This document shows positions 1-8,777 of a DNA stretch of 21,564 bases, in pieces. How positions within the stretch are numbered: the stretch's first letter is position 1; each line of letters begins with the position of its first letter. Source of the DNA: Cerioporus squamosus. Taxonomy: Eukaryota > Basidiomycota > Agaricomycetes > Polyporales > Polyporaceae. Location of the stretch: assembly GCA_022592435.1 (NCBI GenBank), contig JABYQS010000466.1:1-21564 (forward strand), read 5' to 3'. A program made the translations under genes and the position numbers. The notes under the pieces were generated by a model, which saw nothing but the letters and a program-made list of their open reading frames with translations, was not told the origin of the DNA and searched no databases.

Positions 1-1167
1 CGCGGCACGCTCCCATCCAACGCGATTATCACCGCTGCGACGCAGACTGTGCCGTTTGCGGACGCGGACGGGAACCCGATGAAGGACGTGTCGGGATTCG
101 CGCAAGTGCTGGACTGGGTGCTGATGATGAACTACGACACTTGGGGATGTGAGTCTTCCCCGTCCACCTTCATCCTCTTCTTTCTTCCTCAGCGTAGCCT
201 CGCATCCCCGCTGCATTCCTATCCGTCCCCTGTGTTCCGGGTCTCCTTGTTCCGTGCCCTATCGCTGCATTGCGTGCTGATATGAACCGCAACCCCCGCA
301 GCGTCCAGCGATCCCGGCCCGAACGCTCCGCTCAGCGACGCCTGCGGGAACTCGACGCAAGGCAGTGCGAACGCACTCTCCGCGCTCCAGGCCTGGACCG
401 ACGCCGGGTTCCCCCCGCACCAGCTTGTGCTCGGCGTGCCTTCGTACGGCTACATCTCGCGCTCGACCGTCTCGAACCTGCAGACTCGTGCCTTGCGACG
501 GCGACAGTTCTCGGGTGCCTCGCGCGGCCGTCGAAATCGGCAACGAAGACAGAAACAGAGACGGAGGCAGGATCACCCGGGACGCTCTCCTGTGCCGACC
601 CTGGAGTGGTTCTCTTCGCTCGCAGACGTCTTCCCCGGGGTTGTGCGTGTCCAGAACGAGGACGGCGGGACGAACGACGGCCAGGTCCAGTTTAGTGACC
701 TCGTCAGGCAGGGTATCCTCCAGGCTTACTCGAGCTCCCCATCGGCCGACCCCTCGTCCCTGCACGTCGACTCCACGGACACCGCGAATGCAAACGGCAA
801 CGAGACTAGCTCTCGCTCCACGGACGGCTCTAGCACCGGCACCGGCACTACTCCCGCGTACACGGGCTCGTTCAGCGGCGCGGACGCCGGTGCGCTGCGG
901 CTGGCGATCGAGAATGCAGAGCCACGGAGTCTGTTCGCGGGCGACCAGGGCTTCGTGCGGATGTGGGACGCGTGCTCGAGCACGCCGTACCTGCGCTCGG
1001 AGGCGGCGGGGCAGGTCGTCACCTATGACGACCCGGTGTCGCTCGAGATGAAGGCGCAGATGGTGCGGCAGGCGGGCATGCGCGGGGTGAACGTGTTTGA
1101 CGTGCATGGGGACACGGACGGGTGGGATTTGGCGGACGCGTTGCGCAGGGGGCTGGGGTTGGTTTGA
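1..1167 (+). CDS. GH18 chitinase, 3' part (5' end outside window)
   Basis: Two exons are visible: 1-148 and 302-1167, joined across a GTGAGT..CAG intron (149-301), giving about 337 residues up to a TGA at 1165-1167. Glycoside hydrolase family 18 enzymes cleave beta-1,4 linkages in chitin and in fungi act in wall remodelling or nutrition, usually secreted. Visible family signatures are the MMNYDTWG strand interrupted by the intron, the ALQAWTDAGFP and LVLGVPSYGY segments just after it, and FDVHGDTDGW near the C-terminus. The catalytic DxxDxDxE motif and any signal peptide would lie upstream of position 1. An Arg/Gln-rich stretch (about 490-590) sits where GH18 proteins normally have a short loop; it is in frame but could be a missed intron or a lineage-specific insert. 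The intron position is well supported because the reading frame and the family pattern resume exactly at 302. Confidence 0.9.
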
Positions 1168-1540
1168 TTCTCGAGTCTTGGTTGCGAGCACATGTGCGTG
1201 GACGTGCGGTGCTTATGCTTCTTTTCTTGCTTGTTCATTTGTTTCTAGCTGCTTGATGCTTCTGGGATTCTGGTGTATGCAGTGCTTGGCTTGATCGTGA
1301 AGCGTTGAAGCGTGCCGTTCGTTGACAGGCGGCGAAGTTGCGAAGAAGTGTTGCATGCGCAATGATTGAGGACCACAGGAAGACCTCTTTCTGCACCCGG
1401 TCCGTTCCTCTAATATTTATCGCGGCATTGCGCTCCAGACACGGAGTGCTACGCTCTCGACGCACTCTCTTTCCTTCGAGCTCCCCGTCTAACACCCTCA
1501 GTCGCAATTTGCAGCCTACAATCCTCCGAGTCTCCGTAGG
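1168..1540. other. Intergenic region between two host genes
   Basis: This holds the chitinase 3' UTR and the leader of the next gene, both on the plus strand. The only readings are unconvincing short frames. An AT-rich patch near 1410-1420 precedes the next start codon by about 125 bases and could serve as a core promoter, but no clear TATA box or terminator stands out. Confidence 0.5.
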
Positions 1541-3492
1541 ATGGATCCGAACAGCTTCGGCCAGGGGCCCCCGCCCTTCCAACCTCCGCCTATGCACGGA
1601 TACTACCACCCGATGCAGGCGCCGCCGTTCACCATGGCGCAGATGCAGCCGTTCTGGCAGCCGCAGACGACCTTCGCGCCTCCCATGCAGCCGATGCCCC
1701 AGTGGGTACCCTGTTCCAGTGCGCCGTTCCAAGCTCGGGGTCATGGCATGGGTATAGGTATGGGTATGGGGCAGCGCCAGTGTGCTGGTGACGGCGGGCC
1801 CGCGACAACGACGCATCTGAGCCGCACACAGTCACCGGCGAGCGATGCGCGCAGTGCTGGAGAGGTCCTGGCAGACGCGCTGGGGATGGGAAAGGAGCTC
1901 GGGTTGTCGCAACGCGATGTGCTGGAACACTTGCGAAACGTATGTTCGCCTTTTCGTGTGTTGTCTCAGCGCTGTCGAGTCTGTGGCTAACGAAGCGTCA
2001 CCCGCGCGTAGGTGGAGAAGTACAAAGGCGTCGGTCAGTCTTGAGCCTCCGCTGTGCACGTCCTCTTCGTTGAAACGTCCTCCTTGCAGATTGGACTGCT
2101 TATTTCTTGGAGAATGCGGTTTTGCCGGGTGGTAGTGCCGAGGTTGTAAGTCGAGTGCCTGAGACTCGTGGCGCAGACCTGTCTCAGGGATCGCGGGCTA
2201 CGACTTCGACAGACGAGCCGCCGCAGTACGTATCATCCACTTGTGCCACCCGTGCTCCGTCGCTCATACAGTTCTTCCACGCCCCGTCCGGATATCGCAG
2301 GAAGAAACGCAAGACGACGCATAAGATGCGCATCAGCACCAGCACTGGCCGTCCTCGGGGTCGCCCACGAAAGGTCCTGCCGAGCCAACGCAGTGTGCCT
2401 TCCGAGTCCCGCTCCCGCGATGGCGGCAGTCTCGCGCCTTCGTTATCCACCGCGAGTAGCAGCACTCGAGCCACCGGGAGCCGGCCGAAGAGAGGAGGGA
2501 TGTTGCTAGAGTTCCACAACGAAACCTGCATACCGCCGTCGGACAACTCGTCGAAGCCGATTGCCCCTCGTAGAGATCCCGATGATGATCTCACCAAGTT
2601 CAGCCCGGAGGAGAAGATCTTCTTCATCCATTACTTGAAGTGGCGACTTGGTGCAGGCAGGGTGCCGTCCAAGTATACCCTCCTTGCGGAGCTGGCCAAA
2701 GAAGTGAGTGCCAGGAGTCGAGTCCTCTGCAGTGATGTGTTACTTACGAGCGGATGATGTCTTCACAGCTGCCATATCGCGACGTGGAGGCATGGAAGAA
2801 GCATTGGGACGATTATCCCATGCTCCCTGATGAGATATACATCGCTGCACGCAAGCGGGCTGAAGAGGACGGGCTCCTGTCGAGCCAGAGCGATACAAGC
2901 ACCCTCACTCCCATCTCATCGGGTGACGAATATCGACCGTCGAGTCCTCGTCCCTCCCTGTCGTCCCTATCAGCTGCCGCCTCCATCTCAAGCACCGCCA
3001 ACCAAAAGGTCACCCAAGACGATCTGCGTGCCATGGCAATGTACATGATCGAAAAGCGACATGTCTGGGAGCAATACAGGAGCGACAAACAGCGCTGGAA
3101 AGAGTTCTCGCGCCGGAAGGAGGTAAGGCGGGATTCTTCTGCCGTCTGGTACAAACTGACGGCACGCTGCGCTCGCAGAACCTGAGGCGACGTTCACACA
3201 GCGGGTGGTGCAACATTGGACGACGTCACACAGCTGGTACGTTTTGACCTGAGTCAACTTACCTGCCACAGTACCAGTGGCGACTGACTTTGCACCGCTA
3301 ACTCCGTCTGTACCAGAGATCCAGAAGTTGTATGAGGAGTACCTCGCGTCGGAGAAGGTTGATCCCGAGATGGAGGATGAACGCGACGAGGGAGAGACTC
3401 GAAACTTAAGCTCCTCTTCCTCTCACCACCACCACCAAGTCCTTCCCACGGCTGCTGACCATCGCGACGGTCGCGCCGGGGGGCTGCTTTAA
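1541..3492 (+). pseudogene. AT-hook / Myb-like DNA-binding protein, 3' end replaced by LINE sequence
   Basis: Proposed exons are 1541-1939, 2012-2033, 2090-2703, 2769-3122, 3179-3236 and 3272 onward. All splice sites are GT..AG and the frame is kept throughout. Residues 1-60 are rich in Pro, Gln and Met. Residues about 226-235 form an AT-hook (GRPRGRPRK) behind a basic RRKKRK patch. Residues about 310-372 (FSPEEKIFFIHYLKWRLG .. VEAWKKHWDDYP .. IYIAARKR) resemble a Myb/SANT helix bundle of the Rap1-like kind seen in many mushroom proteins, so a nuclear chromatin or transcription role is likely. The last intron would be only 35 bases, and 3179-3236 also reads in another frame (PEATFTQRVVQHWTTSHSW), so the 3' exons are uncertain. 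Host sequence is certain only to 3407. The frame then runs into transposon sequence, adding about 28 residues to a TAA at 3490-3492. The original C-terminus is lost. Family assignment is inference. Confidence 0.6.
3392..3407. repeat. Left target-site duplication of the LINE (16 bp)
   Basis: GAGAGACTCGAAACTT occurs here inside a host exon and again at 15314-15329 directly after the LINE A-rich tail. A perfect 16-base match at exactly that place is what target-primed reverse transcription leaves behind. The duplication may originally have run a few bases further right, because the right copy ends where the copia LTR begins. Confidence 0.85.
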
Positions 3493-4175
3493 CTATTATT
3501 AGTCCCCTGATGCACTTCTATGCTTGTAACATAGTTGACCTTCGAGATGAATGCCAGAGCAGTGTGTTGAAAAGACGACGGGCTTCGGCCCTCGCGCCTA
3601 GGCGTGGGTTTCTAGAAACCGTGTGTGTGTGGCTTGGCCCTCCCGATGATGGACTTCCATGTCCCTGGTGCTATGGCTGGGTACTCCTAGTCTAGCTAAG
3701 ATGTAAGAGGAGTTCGTCAACGTTCGTGAGGTGACAAGCACGCGATGCGTCGACGTTGGAGTGGCGTACGCGTGTGGGCTGTAAAAATTTGCTGCGTAGA
3801 CGCCGTTGAGTCAGAAGGTGACGGGGCCGGCTGCCTATGGCGCTTGTGGGATCGGTTACGTTAAGTGCCGGTCCGAGTGCTGGCACTCCTGCTGCGTTGT
3901 ACGTGCCGCTGACCCTGGCTGCTTCTCGTTTCCTACTCGACCTCCCCTGGAAGGGGGTTAAGTACTGCCGCCGCCGTGCGTGTGGCGGATGCGTTCCCCC
4001 CCCTGCTGCTGCACGGTCATTAGTGGTCAGTTTCACTATGGGTCTCTGGTCTGCCATACCTGCCGTCCGGCCCGAATTTGTGCTTCTGCTTCGCTCATGA
4101 TGTTCTACATGACTGATGCTGACTGGCCTTCACCCTGCTTAGGGTCCTTGTCTCTAGGGCCTTACTTCCCCCGTG
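3408..4175 (+). other. LINE 5' region, no convincing gene
   Basis: This is the sequence between the LINE 5' boundary and its first ORF. It is GC-rich with several short frames on both strands but none with clear coding character. Pyrimidine-rich CTCCTCTTCCTCT lies right at the junction. It probably holds the 5' UTR and internal promoter, though no specific promoter motif can be named. Confidence 0.4.
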
Positions 4176-4841
4176 ATGGCTACACGTAAGCCAGGCTTGC
4201 ATACAAAACGCTCTCATATGGATTGCATAGTTCATAATGCCCCAATGACCACGACACGCATCTACGCTCGCTGGGCCGACCAGCTGGAACTTTCCATCCC
4301 AACCGACCCCCTACCAGTCCCCGCACATGCATATGATGCCCCCATCCCTCCTCCAATCTGCCCAAGTCTCGGCGAACGTGTCCAGATCATCGCGCTGTCC
4401 CCGATGGTCTACCGCACAATGTTCACCCCCCTGGGCGGGACCAGAAAATACGACGTCTATGACCCCCAGGTGGAAGGAGTGGTGGAAGGAGTGTGTATGG
4501 CGGGGAAGTCAAGGGTGGCCTTCACGGTGAAGAACTTTCGGAGGGAATCGGGAGTTCAGTGGGTGGTGGTGACGGTCCCGTTCGTCGAAGGAGTGATGCG
4601 CCAGCCGGAGGCGAGCGACTGCCCTGCGGACTGGCTGCGCCGATGCCTGGCTGAAGAGCAGAGCGATGTTGAGCTGCAGTGCGACGCTGTGGTGGAGGAT
4701 GAGCTAGGAGACGTCCCGACGTCTCCGGTTACCTTGCAATACGCGGATCCCCGCGTCTGGCAGCGTGACCGGCTACTCACGGAATGTTTCGACCGGTGGC
4801 GGCCTGCCAATCTGGACGCCGATATGCCCGTAAATATGTAA
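4176..4841 (+). CDS. Extra 5' ORF of the LINE (ORF0-like), unknown function
   Basis: A 221-codon frame starts at ATG 4176 and stops at TAA 4839-4841. A second ATG at 4245, before TTTRIYARWADQ, could be the true start. Third codon positions are strongly G/C, as in real coding sequence from this DNA, and no intron is needed. I recognise no family. The protein is soluble-looking, with an acidic C-terminal half (EEQSDVELQCDAVVEDELGD), a Pro-rich segment at residues about 45-65 (PIPPPICP), and a beta-rich middle (GVQWVVVTVPFVEGV). It has no membrane segment, zinc knuckle or enzyme motif. It lies inside the LINE boundaries and upstream of ORF1, so it is either a third LINE-encoded protein or a captured host fragment. 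An independent gene is also possible if the LINE 5' end is misjudged. Confidence 0.5.
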   Translation: MATRKPGLHTKRSHMDCIVHNAPMTTTRIYARWADQLELSIPTDPLPVPAHAYDAPIPPPICPSLGERVQIIALSPMVYRTMFTPLGGTRKYDVYDPQVEGVVEGVCMAGKSRVAFTVKNFRRESGVQWVVVTVPFVEGVMRQPEASDCPADWLRRCLAEEQSDVELQCDAVVEDELGDVPTSPVTLQYADPRVWQRDRLLTECFDRWRPANLDADMPVNM

Positions 4842-4997
4842 ACATGTACACATCATGCAAGCGCTATGACTTTTCTGGGCTGGTGCATGATTTCGGAGTG
4901 AACCGGCTTGGTGGGGCTGCATCCGAGCTCGCCCGAGCCCAACATCGCCAAAATGAGCCAGCAGTGCACGCGGCTGGAGCACGTGCGAGAAAAATCA

Positions 4998-5022
4998 GAT
5001 AAGATAAAGCAGATAAGATAGA
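4998..5022 (+). promoter_or_regulatory. Cluster of GATA-factor-like motifs
   Basis: GATAAG, GATAAA, GATAAG and GATAG follow each other within 25 bases. Fungal GATA factors bind HGATAR sites, often in clusters, so this could place the LINE under nutrient-type control. It may be only a simple-sequence tract. Confidence 0.3.
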
Positions 5023-5256
5023 GTTGTAGGCCCGGGCTGGGCCAGGGCGGAGATTACTCTGGCTTTGGCCGGGGTGATGTGTGTTCCTCCTTATCTGGGC
5101 CGAGGCAGTGTGCCCTGGCGTCAAAACGTGACGCTGTCCCAATCCAGAAATGCTTCGATTCTCTGGCTGTCGGGCCTCTGCCGTACACTCCTCGCTTCTC
5201 TCACTCCTGGCCCGCTTCCTCCGTCTAGTACCTCCTGCATATTGCTAGTCTCTGCG

Positions 5257-5262
5257 TATAAA
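5257..5262 (+). promoter_or_regulatory. Candidate TATA box upstream of ORF1
   Basis: TATAAA sits 284 bases before the ORF1 ATG and about 235 bases after the GATA cluster, followed by a C/T-rich stretch as is common at fungal transcription starts. The assignment rests on position and motif only. Confidence 0.3.
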
Positions 5263-5545
5263 CTCTCCCCGCCCCCTGTCTCTGTGCTTGGACCACTCTT
5301 CTCCGGCTCTCCTTTGCGGTGCTCTGGAGCGACGAGGACCACCGGGACGACGCTGCTGCACCCGACCCTCAGTCATCAAGCCTAGTCTGCAAGCACGTTC
5401 ACTAAAAAACGTCGGCGTGCTTCTCGACAGCTTCTTTGGACCCTGGCGGGAGAGTCTGTGACTCGCGGCGAGGTGAACGCGGCGCCGAGGGGAATTTGGG
5501 CTGGGTATAAGAATCTGTGAGTCTCCCCAGCTTCCTCTGTCCTCC

Positions 5546-8149
5546 ATGTCCCCTCCCATCTCCCCGCTGCCCGCTTCTCCCCCGCCCAACGTGTCTGTGT
5601 TCGACGTCCCGTCCCCTGACGCTTGCCTGTCTGCCCCGCCGCCTACTCCCCGCCTGATGCCTGTCCCTGAGGACATCCAAGATGGTGTATTCCGTCTCCC
5701 GCCGGTCTCCGAGCTCCTCGAGCTCTCGCAGCGTGGTCCAATGTCGTTTGGTGGTGCCGCTGCCGACGCTCGCAGCCTCCCTGGCGTGACCCTGATGGGC
5801 GATGCCCGCTCTCCCTTGGTACGTTGGTGCATTGATGCCTGCTGCTCCTGTTGTGTGTACTAACGCGTCCCTAGGAGTACGCTGAGGCATACTCCCCGCA
5901 GGCCTCCCCGTCCCCCCACACGGCTGCCCTGATGTCTGCTGTGCGCACCAACGGTGGTGGCACCGAGACCAACGGGTACTACGTGAGCCAGCCAACCAGT
6001 GGTAGCCGCAAGCCCGGAGCCGCTGGAGGCGCTCCTGGGGAGACGATTTTCTACCCGCGCCCTAACTACGGAGTTCTCCGTCGTGATGCTGTGGCTAGGT
6101 ACGCGACTTACAGGTCGCCGGGGTCGTTCTCCCTTGGTGATCCCCAGCTCGGCGCCACTGAAGCTGAAGGGACGCTCACTAGGGAAGGCCTTCCCACCGT
6201 CCTCCCGCTCCCGCGCCGTGACCTCTCGGCAGCGCTGAGCACGCCTGGTGGCACCTTCGCAGGCATGACCATTGAAGGTGGTCGTGAGTTGTGGAGTGCC
6301 GAGGGATCGGGATCCGAAGGGCTCTACCTCTTGGCAGATGCGGCGGCTGTATGAGTTGTCTTTCCTGATGTACTTTTAACAATGCTGAATAGTCTCGTGA
6401 ATGGTAGTATCTTGCACGCTCGCACACGCAGCACGACGCTGATACTGTGATGGGTCGTGAGGATGGTGAGGTTACGCCCACCCGGTCCGGCTCCCCGGTG
6501 GCGGAGAACCCTGGGCAGAGCAATGACGTCGCTCATCGGGGTATGTCTGTCTCTGTGATTATCCTGCCAAGCGCTGACACTTGCTAGACCGGCCAGTCCC
6601 GGGTGTCGTCATGACCCCAGAAGAATTTATGTGTCAGCAGCAAGGGCTGATCGCTCTCCAGCTCGCGCATGATGAAGCCAGGGCTCTGTCGACAACGCTG
6701 CGCCACCCTAGGGCGCAGTTCTACTCTACGATTCCTCCGCGCGCGCCCTCGATTGACCCCGTCTTGCTCATGGGCTATGCGCCTATGGAAGTCGACGGCT
6801 TCCCAGGCCAGAGGGAGCCGCTGGCGCACGCCCATGTAAGCGGGTCGGACTCCTCTGAGCATGACCTCTACCTGCCCCCGCCCCTCGAGGACAACCTCCG
6901 TGACGACCCGCCTGATGCGCCCCGCGTCCCGCATACATATGATGGATTGGAGGTTGCTGGACCCACTCTCAGGTCGGGAGAAGTCCGGTACTCTCACGAC
7001 ATCCCGATCCGCAACTCCGCGGCTCTTTCAGCGGGGATCTCTGGCGCGTCGGCAAACATCCCTGAAGTCTGGCACAGCGGAGACCACGTTGCGGATGCCA
7101 GGCACCTTGCTGGCGGTCATGCAGCTCCTCCCCAGCACATCCTGATGCCGCCTACGATCCCTCTCATATCGTTCACCATCATTCCCTTGTCCGGAGCGCC
7201 CCCCTTCCACTGCGACGATCCCGAGTTCCTGATCAAGGGGCTGGCGTCCGAGCGCGTGCACGTCATGTTCCGCCAGCCTCAGGGTACGATCATCCTCGTG
7301 AAGATCTTCAACAGCGGGATCCCTAGGGCCAACACCGTCAAGCTCCAGTCGGACGCCCTTGCTGAAGCAGTCACTGCTGCCACAGGTGCTAAGAACTTCA
7401 TTATTGTCCCTCCCGCGCAGGCGTGGGGCCAGGAGCTGTCACTCCAGGACCAGCCTACTACGTGGATAGTCCTGCGGCTCCACCCGGACCATGCCCGCGC
7501 GCTCGTCAGCCAGCGTGTGTGGTCATCGCGCAAGATCTCCTTCTTGGCGTTCAACCGCGACCTTCGCTTCGATCGGTTCATCGGTCGCGTTGGGTACTAT
7601 ACCCACAACACCGACGATGACATCGGGACATCGATCAGGAAGGCGTTCGGGGGCCCTCTCATCTTGCCGAGCATCCAATCGCTCTTGGCCAGCCACCCGG
7701 ACATCATCCCTGAAGCTGTTGACCCGGTCGTCGAGCGGGTCCTCGCGTCCCTCCGGGTTGCTGTCTACACCTATCCCAATGGCAACATCATTGCCAACGT
7801 GTACTGCGATTCCCCGACGCACTCCGTCGAGTCTTGGCGGCTCTGGATCGCGTATGTCCACACCATCCCCATGTGGAGTGATTTGAACCCTACTGGGAGC
7901 TTCCTTCGCCACGTTCGGTGCGCGGGGTGCTCCGCCTCCGACCATCCAACGTTCATGTGCCCGTTCGCACTCATCCCGGGATGGAACGGCCCCACGCCTG
8001 GTGCAGCAACGATTGAAGGACCGACAATTGCCACCCTGGTCGGTGCACTGGCTGCAGGACGCGGATTCGCTGCTCAAGGCTTGCACCCGTACAGGGGTAA
8101 CAGCTCGCGCGGCCGGCGTGGCCGGGGCCGTGGCTCTCCACCGTTCTAA
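5546..8149 (+). CDS. LINE ORF1, gag-like RNA-binding protein with three introns
   Basis: Exons are 5546-5818, 5875-6348, 6408-6540 and 6588-8149, totalling 2442 nt and 813 residues. The introns are 56, 59 and 47 nt: GTACGT..TACTAAC..CTAG, GTATGA..TAG, and GTATGT..CTGAC..CTAG. None is a multiple of three and each contains an in-frame stop if kept (TAA, TGA, TAG), so splicing is needed for the full protein. For intron 2 an alternative acceptor at 6430-6431 keeps the same frame. The first 300 residues are Pro/Ser/Gly-rich and probably disordered. The C-terminal half is folded and typical of mushroom LINE gag proteins, ending in a CX2CX4HX4C zinc knuckle (C738, C741, H746, C751) and an Arg/Gly-rich tail (SSRGRRGRGRG). 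It would bind the element RNA and form the ribonucleoprotein. ORF2 begins 370 bases downstream in a different frame. Confidence 0.8.
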
Positions 8150-8519
8150 GGTACGCGGTACGCGGTATGCCGTTCCCCCCCCTCTGTCCTTGTATCTCCT
8201 GTGACTACGTCCTGACCCTGCCCTCAACGTGGCATTACTGTACACCGATGCCGTCAACCGGTAATACGGACATTTGTTAACCTGCTCCCTAGAACTACGA
8301 CTGATATGTAGTTCCTCTCCCTGCAATGAATAGTGCGGCCTTTGCTGATGCATTCATTGCTCCCCAGTGTGCTCTCGACCGTCTGGCCCCCCCCCCCCCC
8401 CCCATTCTCGATAAACCGTGACGACCGGTTGTTGTCTCAGCTTGTGCGGGCGGCTTCTGCGCAGGCCTAAAAACTTAGCTACTACCACATCACAACACGA
8501 ACACCACATAAACCCTAGA
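8150..8519 (+). other. Spacer between LINE ORF1 and ORF2
   Basis: This 370-bp stretch holds no gene I can support. It contains a run of 17 C at 8387-8403, shortly before the ORF2 start at 8520. The run could matter for ORF2 translation, or be a slippage- and assembly-error-prone tract. Confidence 0.5.
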
Positions 8520-8756
8520 ATGAATACCCCGGCCTCTGGACCTATTGCTTCAGACCAGCCTGATGGTACTAGTGTTCTGGCCACCAACCCTGTACCAAAT
8601 GATGGCAGGACTGAAAACGGCGGTGGCCCGAGCTCTGCGCAACGCACTAGCCTGCCACCGCGCGTGCGCGGCGGGCAGGCTAGCGCACGCACGCAGCCCT
8701 CGCACCCCCTTCTGCTTCTCCCTCTTCCTCTTCTCTCCGATCCCGAGGTGCAGTAA
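8520..8756 (+). CDS. ORF2 N-terminal fragment
   Basis: The frame starts at ATG 8520 (MNTPASGPIASDQPDG) and is hydrophilic and low-complexity, as the N-terminal linkers of mushroom LINE ORF2 proteins often are. It turns into a Leu/Pro run and stops at 8754-8756. The +2 frame across 8700-8779 (APPSASPSSSS .. AVKTASLNMN) looks like the genuine continuation, so a small deletion between about 8650 and 8750 is likely. No catalytic residues are expected here. Confidence 0.45.
   Translation: MNTPASGPIASDQPDGTSVLATNPVPNDGRTENGGGPSSAQRTSLPPRVRGGQASARTQPSHPLLLLPLPLLSDPEVQ
8647..8683. other. Strong inverted repeat (hairpin) near the ORF2 start
   Basis: CTAGCCTGCC (8647-8656) pairs perfectly with GGCAGGCTAG (8674-8683). 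Inside it CCGCGC (8658-8663) pairs with GCGCGG (8666-8671). This gives a 16-bp, very GC-rich nested stem with a minimal loop, in the region where the ORF2 frame is lost. Confidence 0.7.
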
Positions 8757-8777
8757 AGACTGCGTCCCTAAACATGA

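Larger units (their letters stand above)
4842..5545 (+). other. Leader between extra ORF and ORF1
   Basis: This 704-bp stretch has no convincing gene. It holds a cluster of GATAAG-type motifs (about 4998-5022), a TATAAA at 5257-5262, and another TATAA at 5505-5509 just upstream of the ORF1 start. It may be the promoter/leader of the ORF1 transcript. Confidence 0.4.

Noticed and set aside
259..1191. 310-codon frame on the minus strand opposite the chitinase
   Set aside because: It is a mirror of a GC-rich coding exon with Arg/Val/Pro/His-rich low-complexity translation and no family signal. The plus strand clearly encodes GH18.
2184..2627. 147-codon minus-strand frame over the AT-hook exon
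   Set aside because: It overlaps a well-supported spliced exon, lacks motifs of its own, and is explained by codon composition.
3179..3236. Alternative reading PEATFTQRVVQHWTTSHSW for exon 5 of the AT-hook gene
   Set aside because: It looks protein-like, but no donor/acceptor pair puts it in frame with exon 4 and it runs into a stop. Left as a caution about the 3' exon model.
5245..5995. Two long minus-strand frames opposite ORF1 exons 1-2
   Set aside because: Low-complexity shadows. The plus-strand exons join cleanly across good introns.
7523..8353. 276-codon minus-strand frame opposite the ORF1 C-terminal half
   Set aside because: It is the antisense of the zinc-knuckle gag frame and has no recognisable domain.
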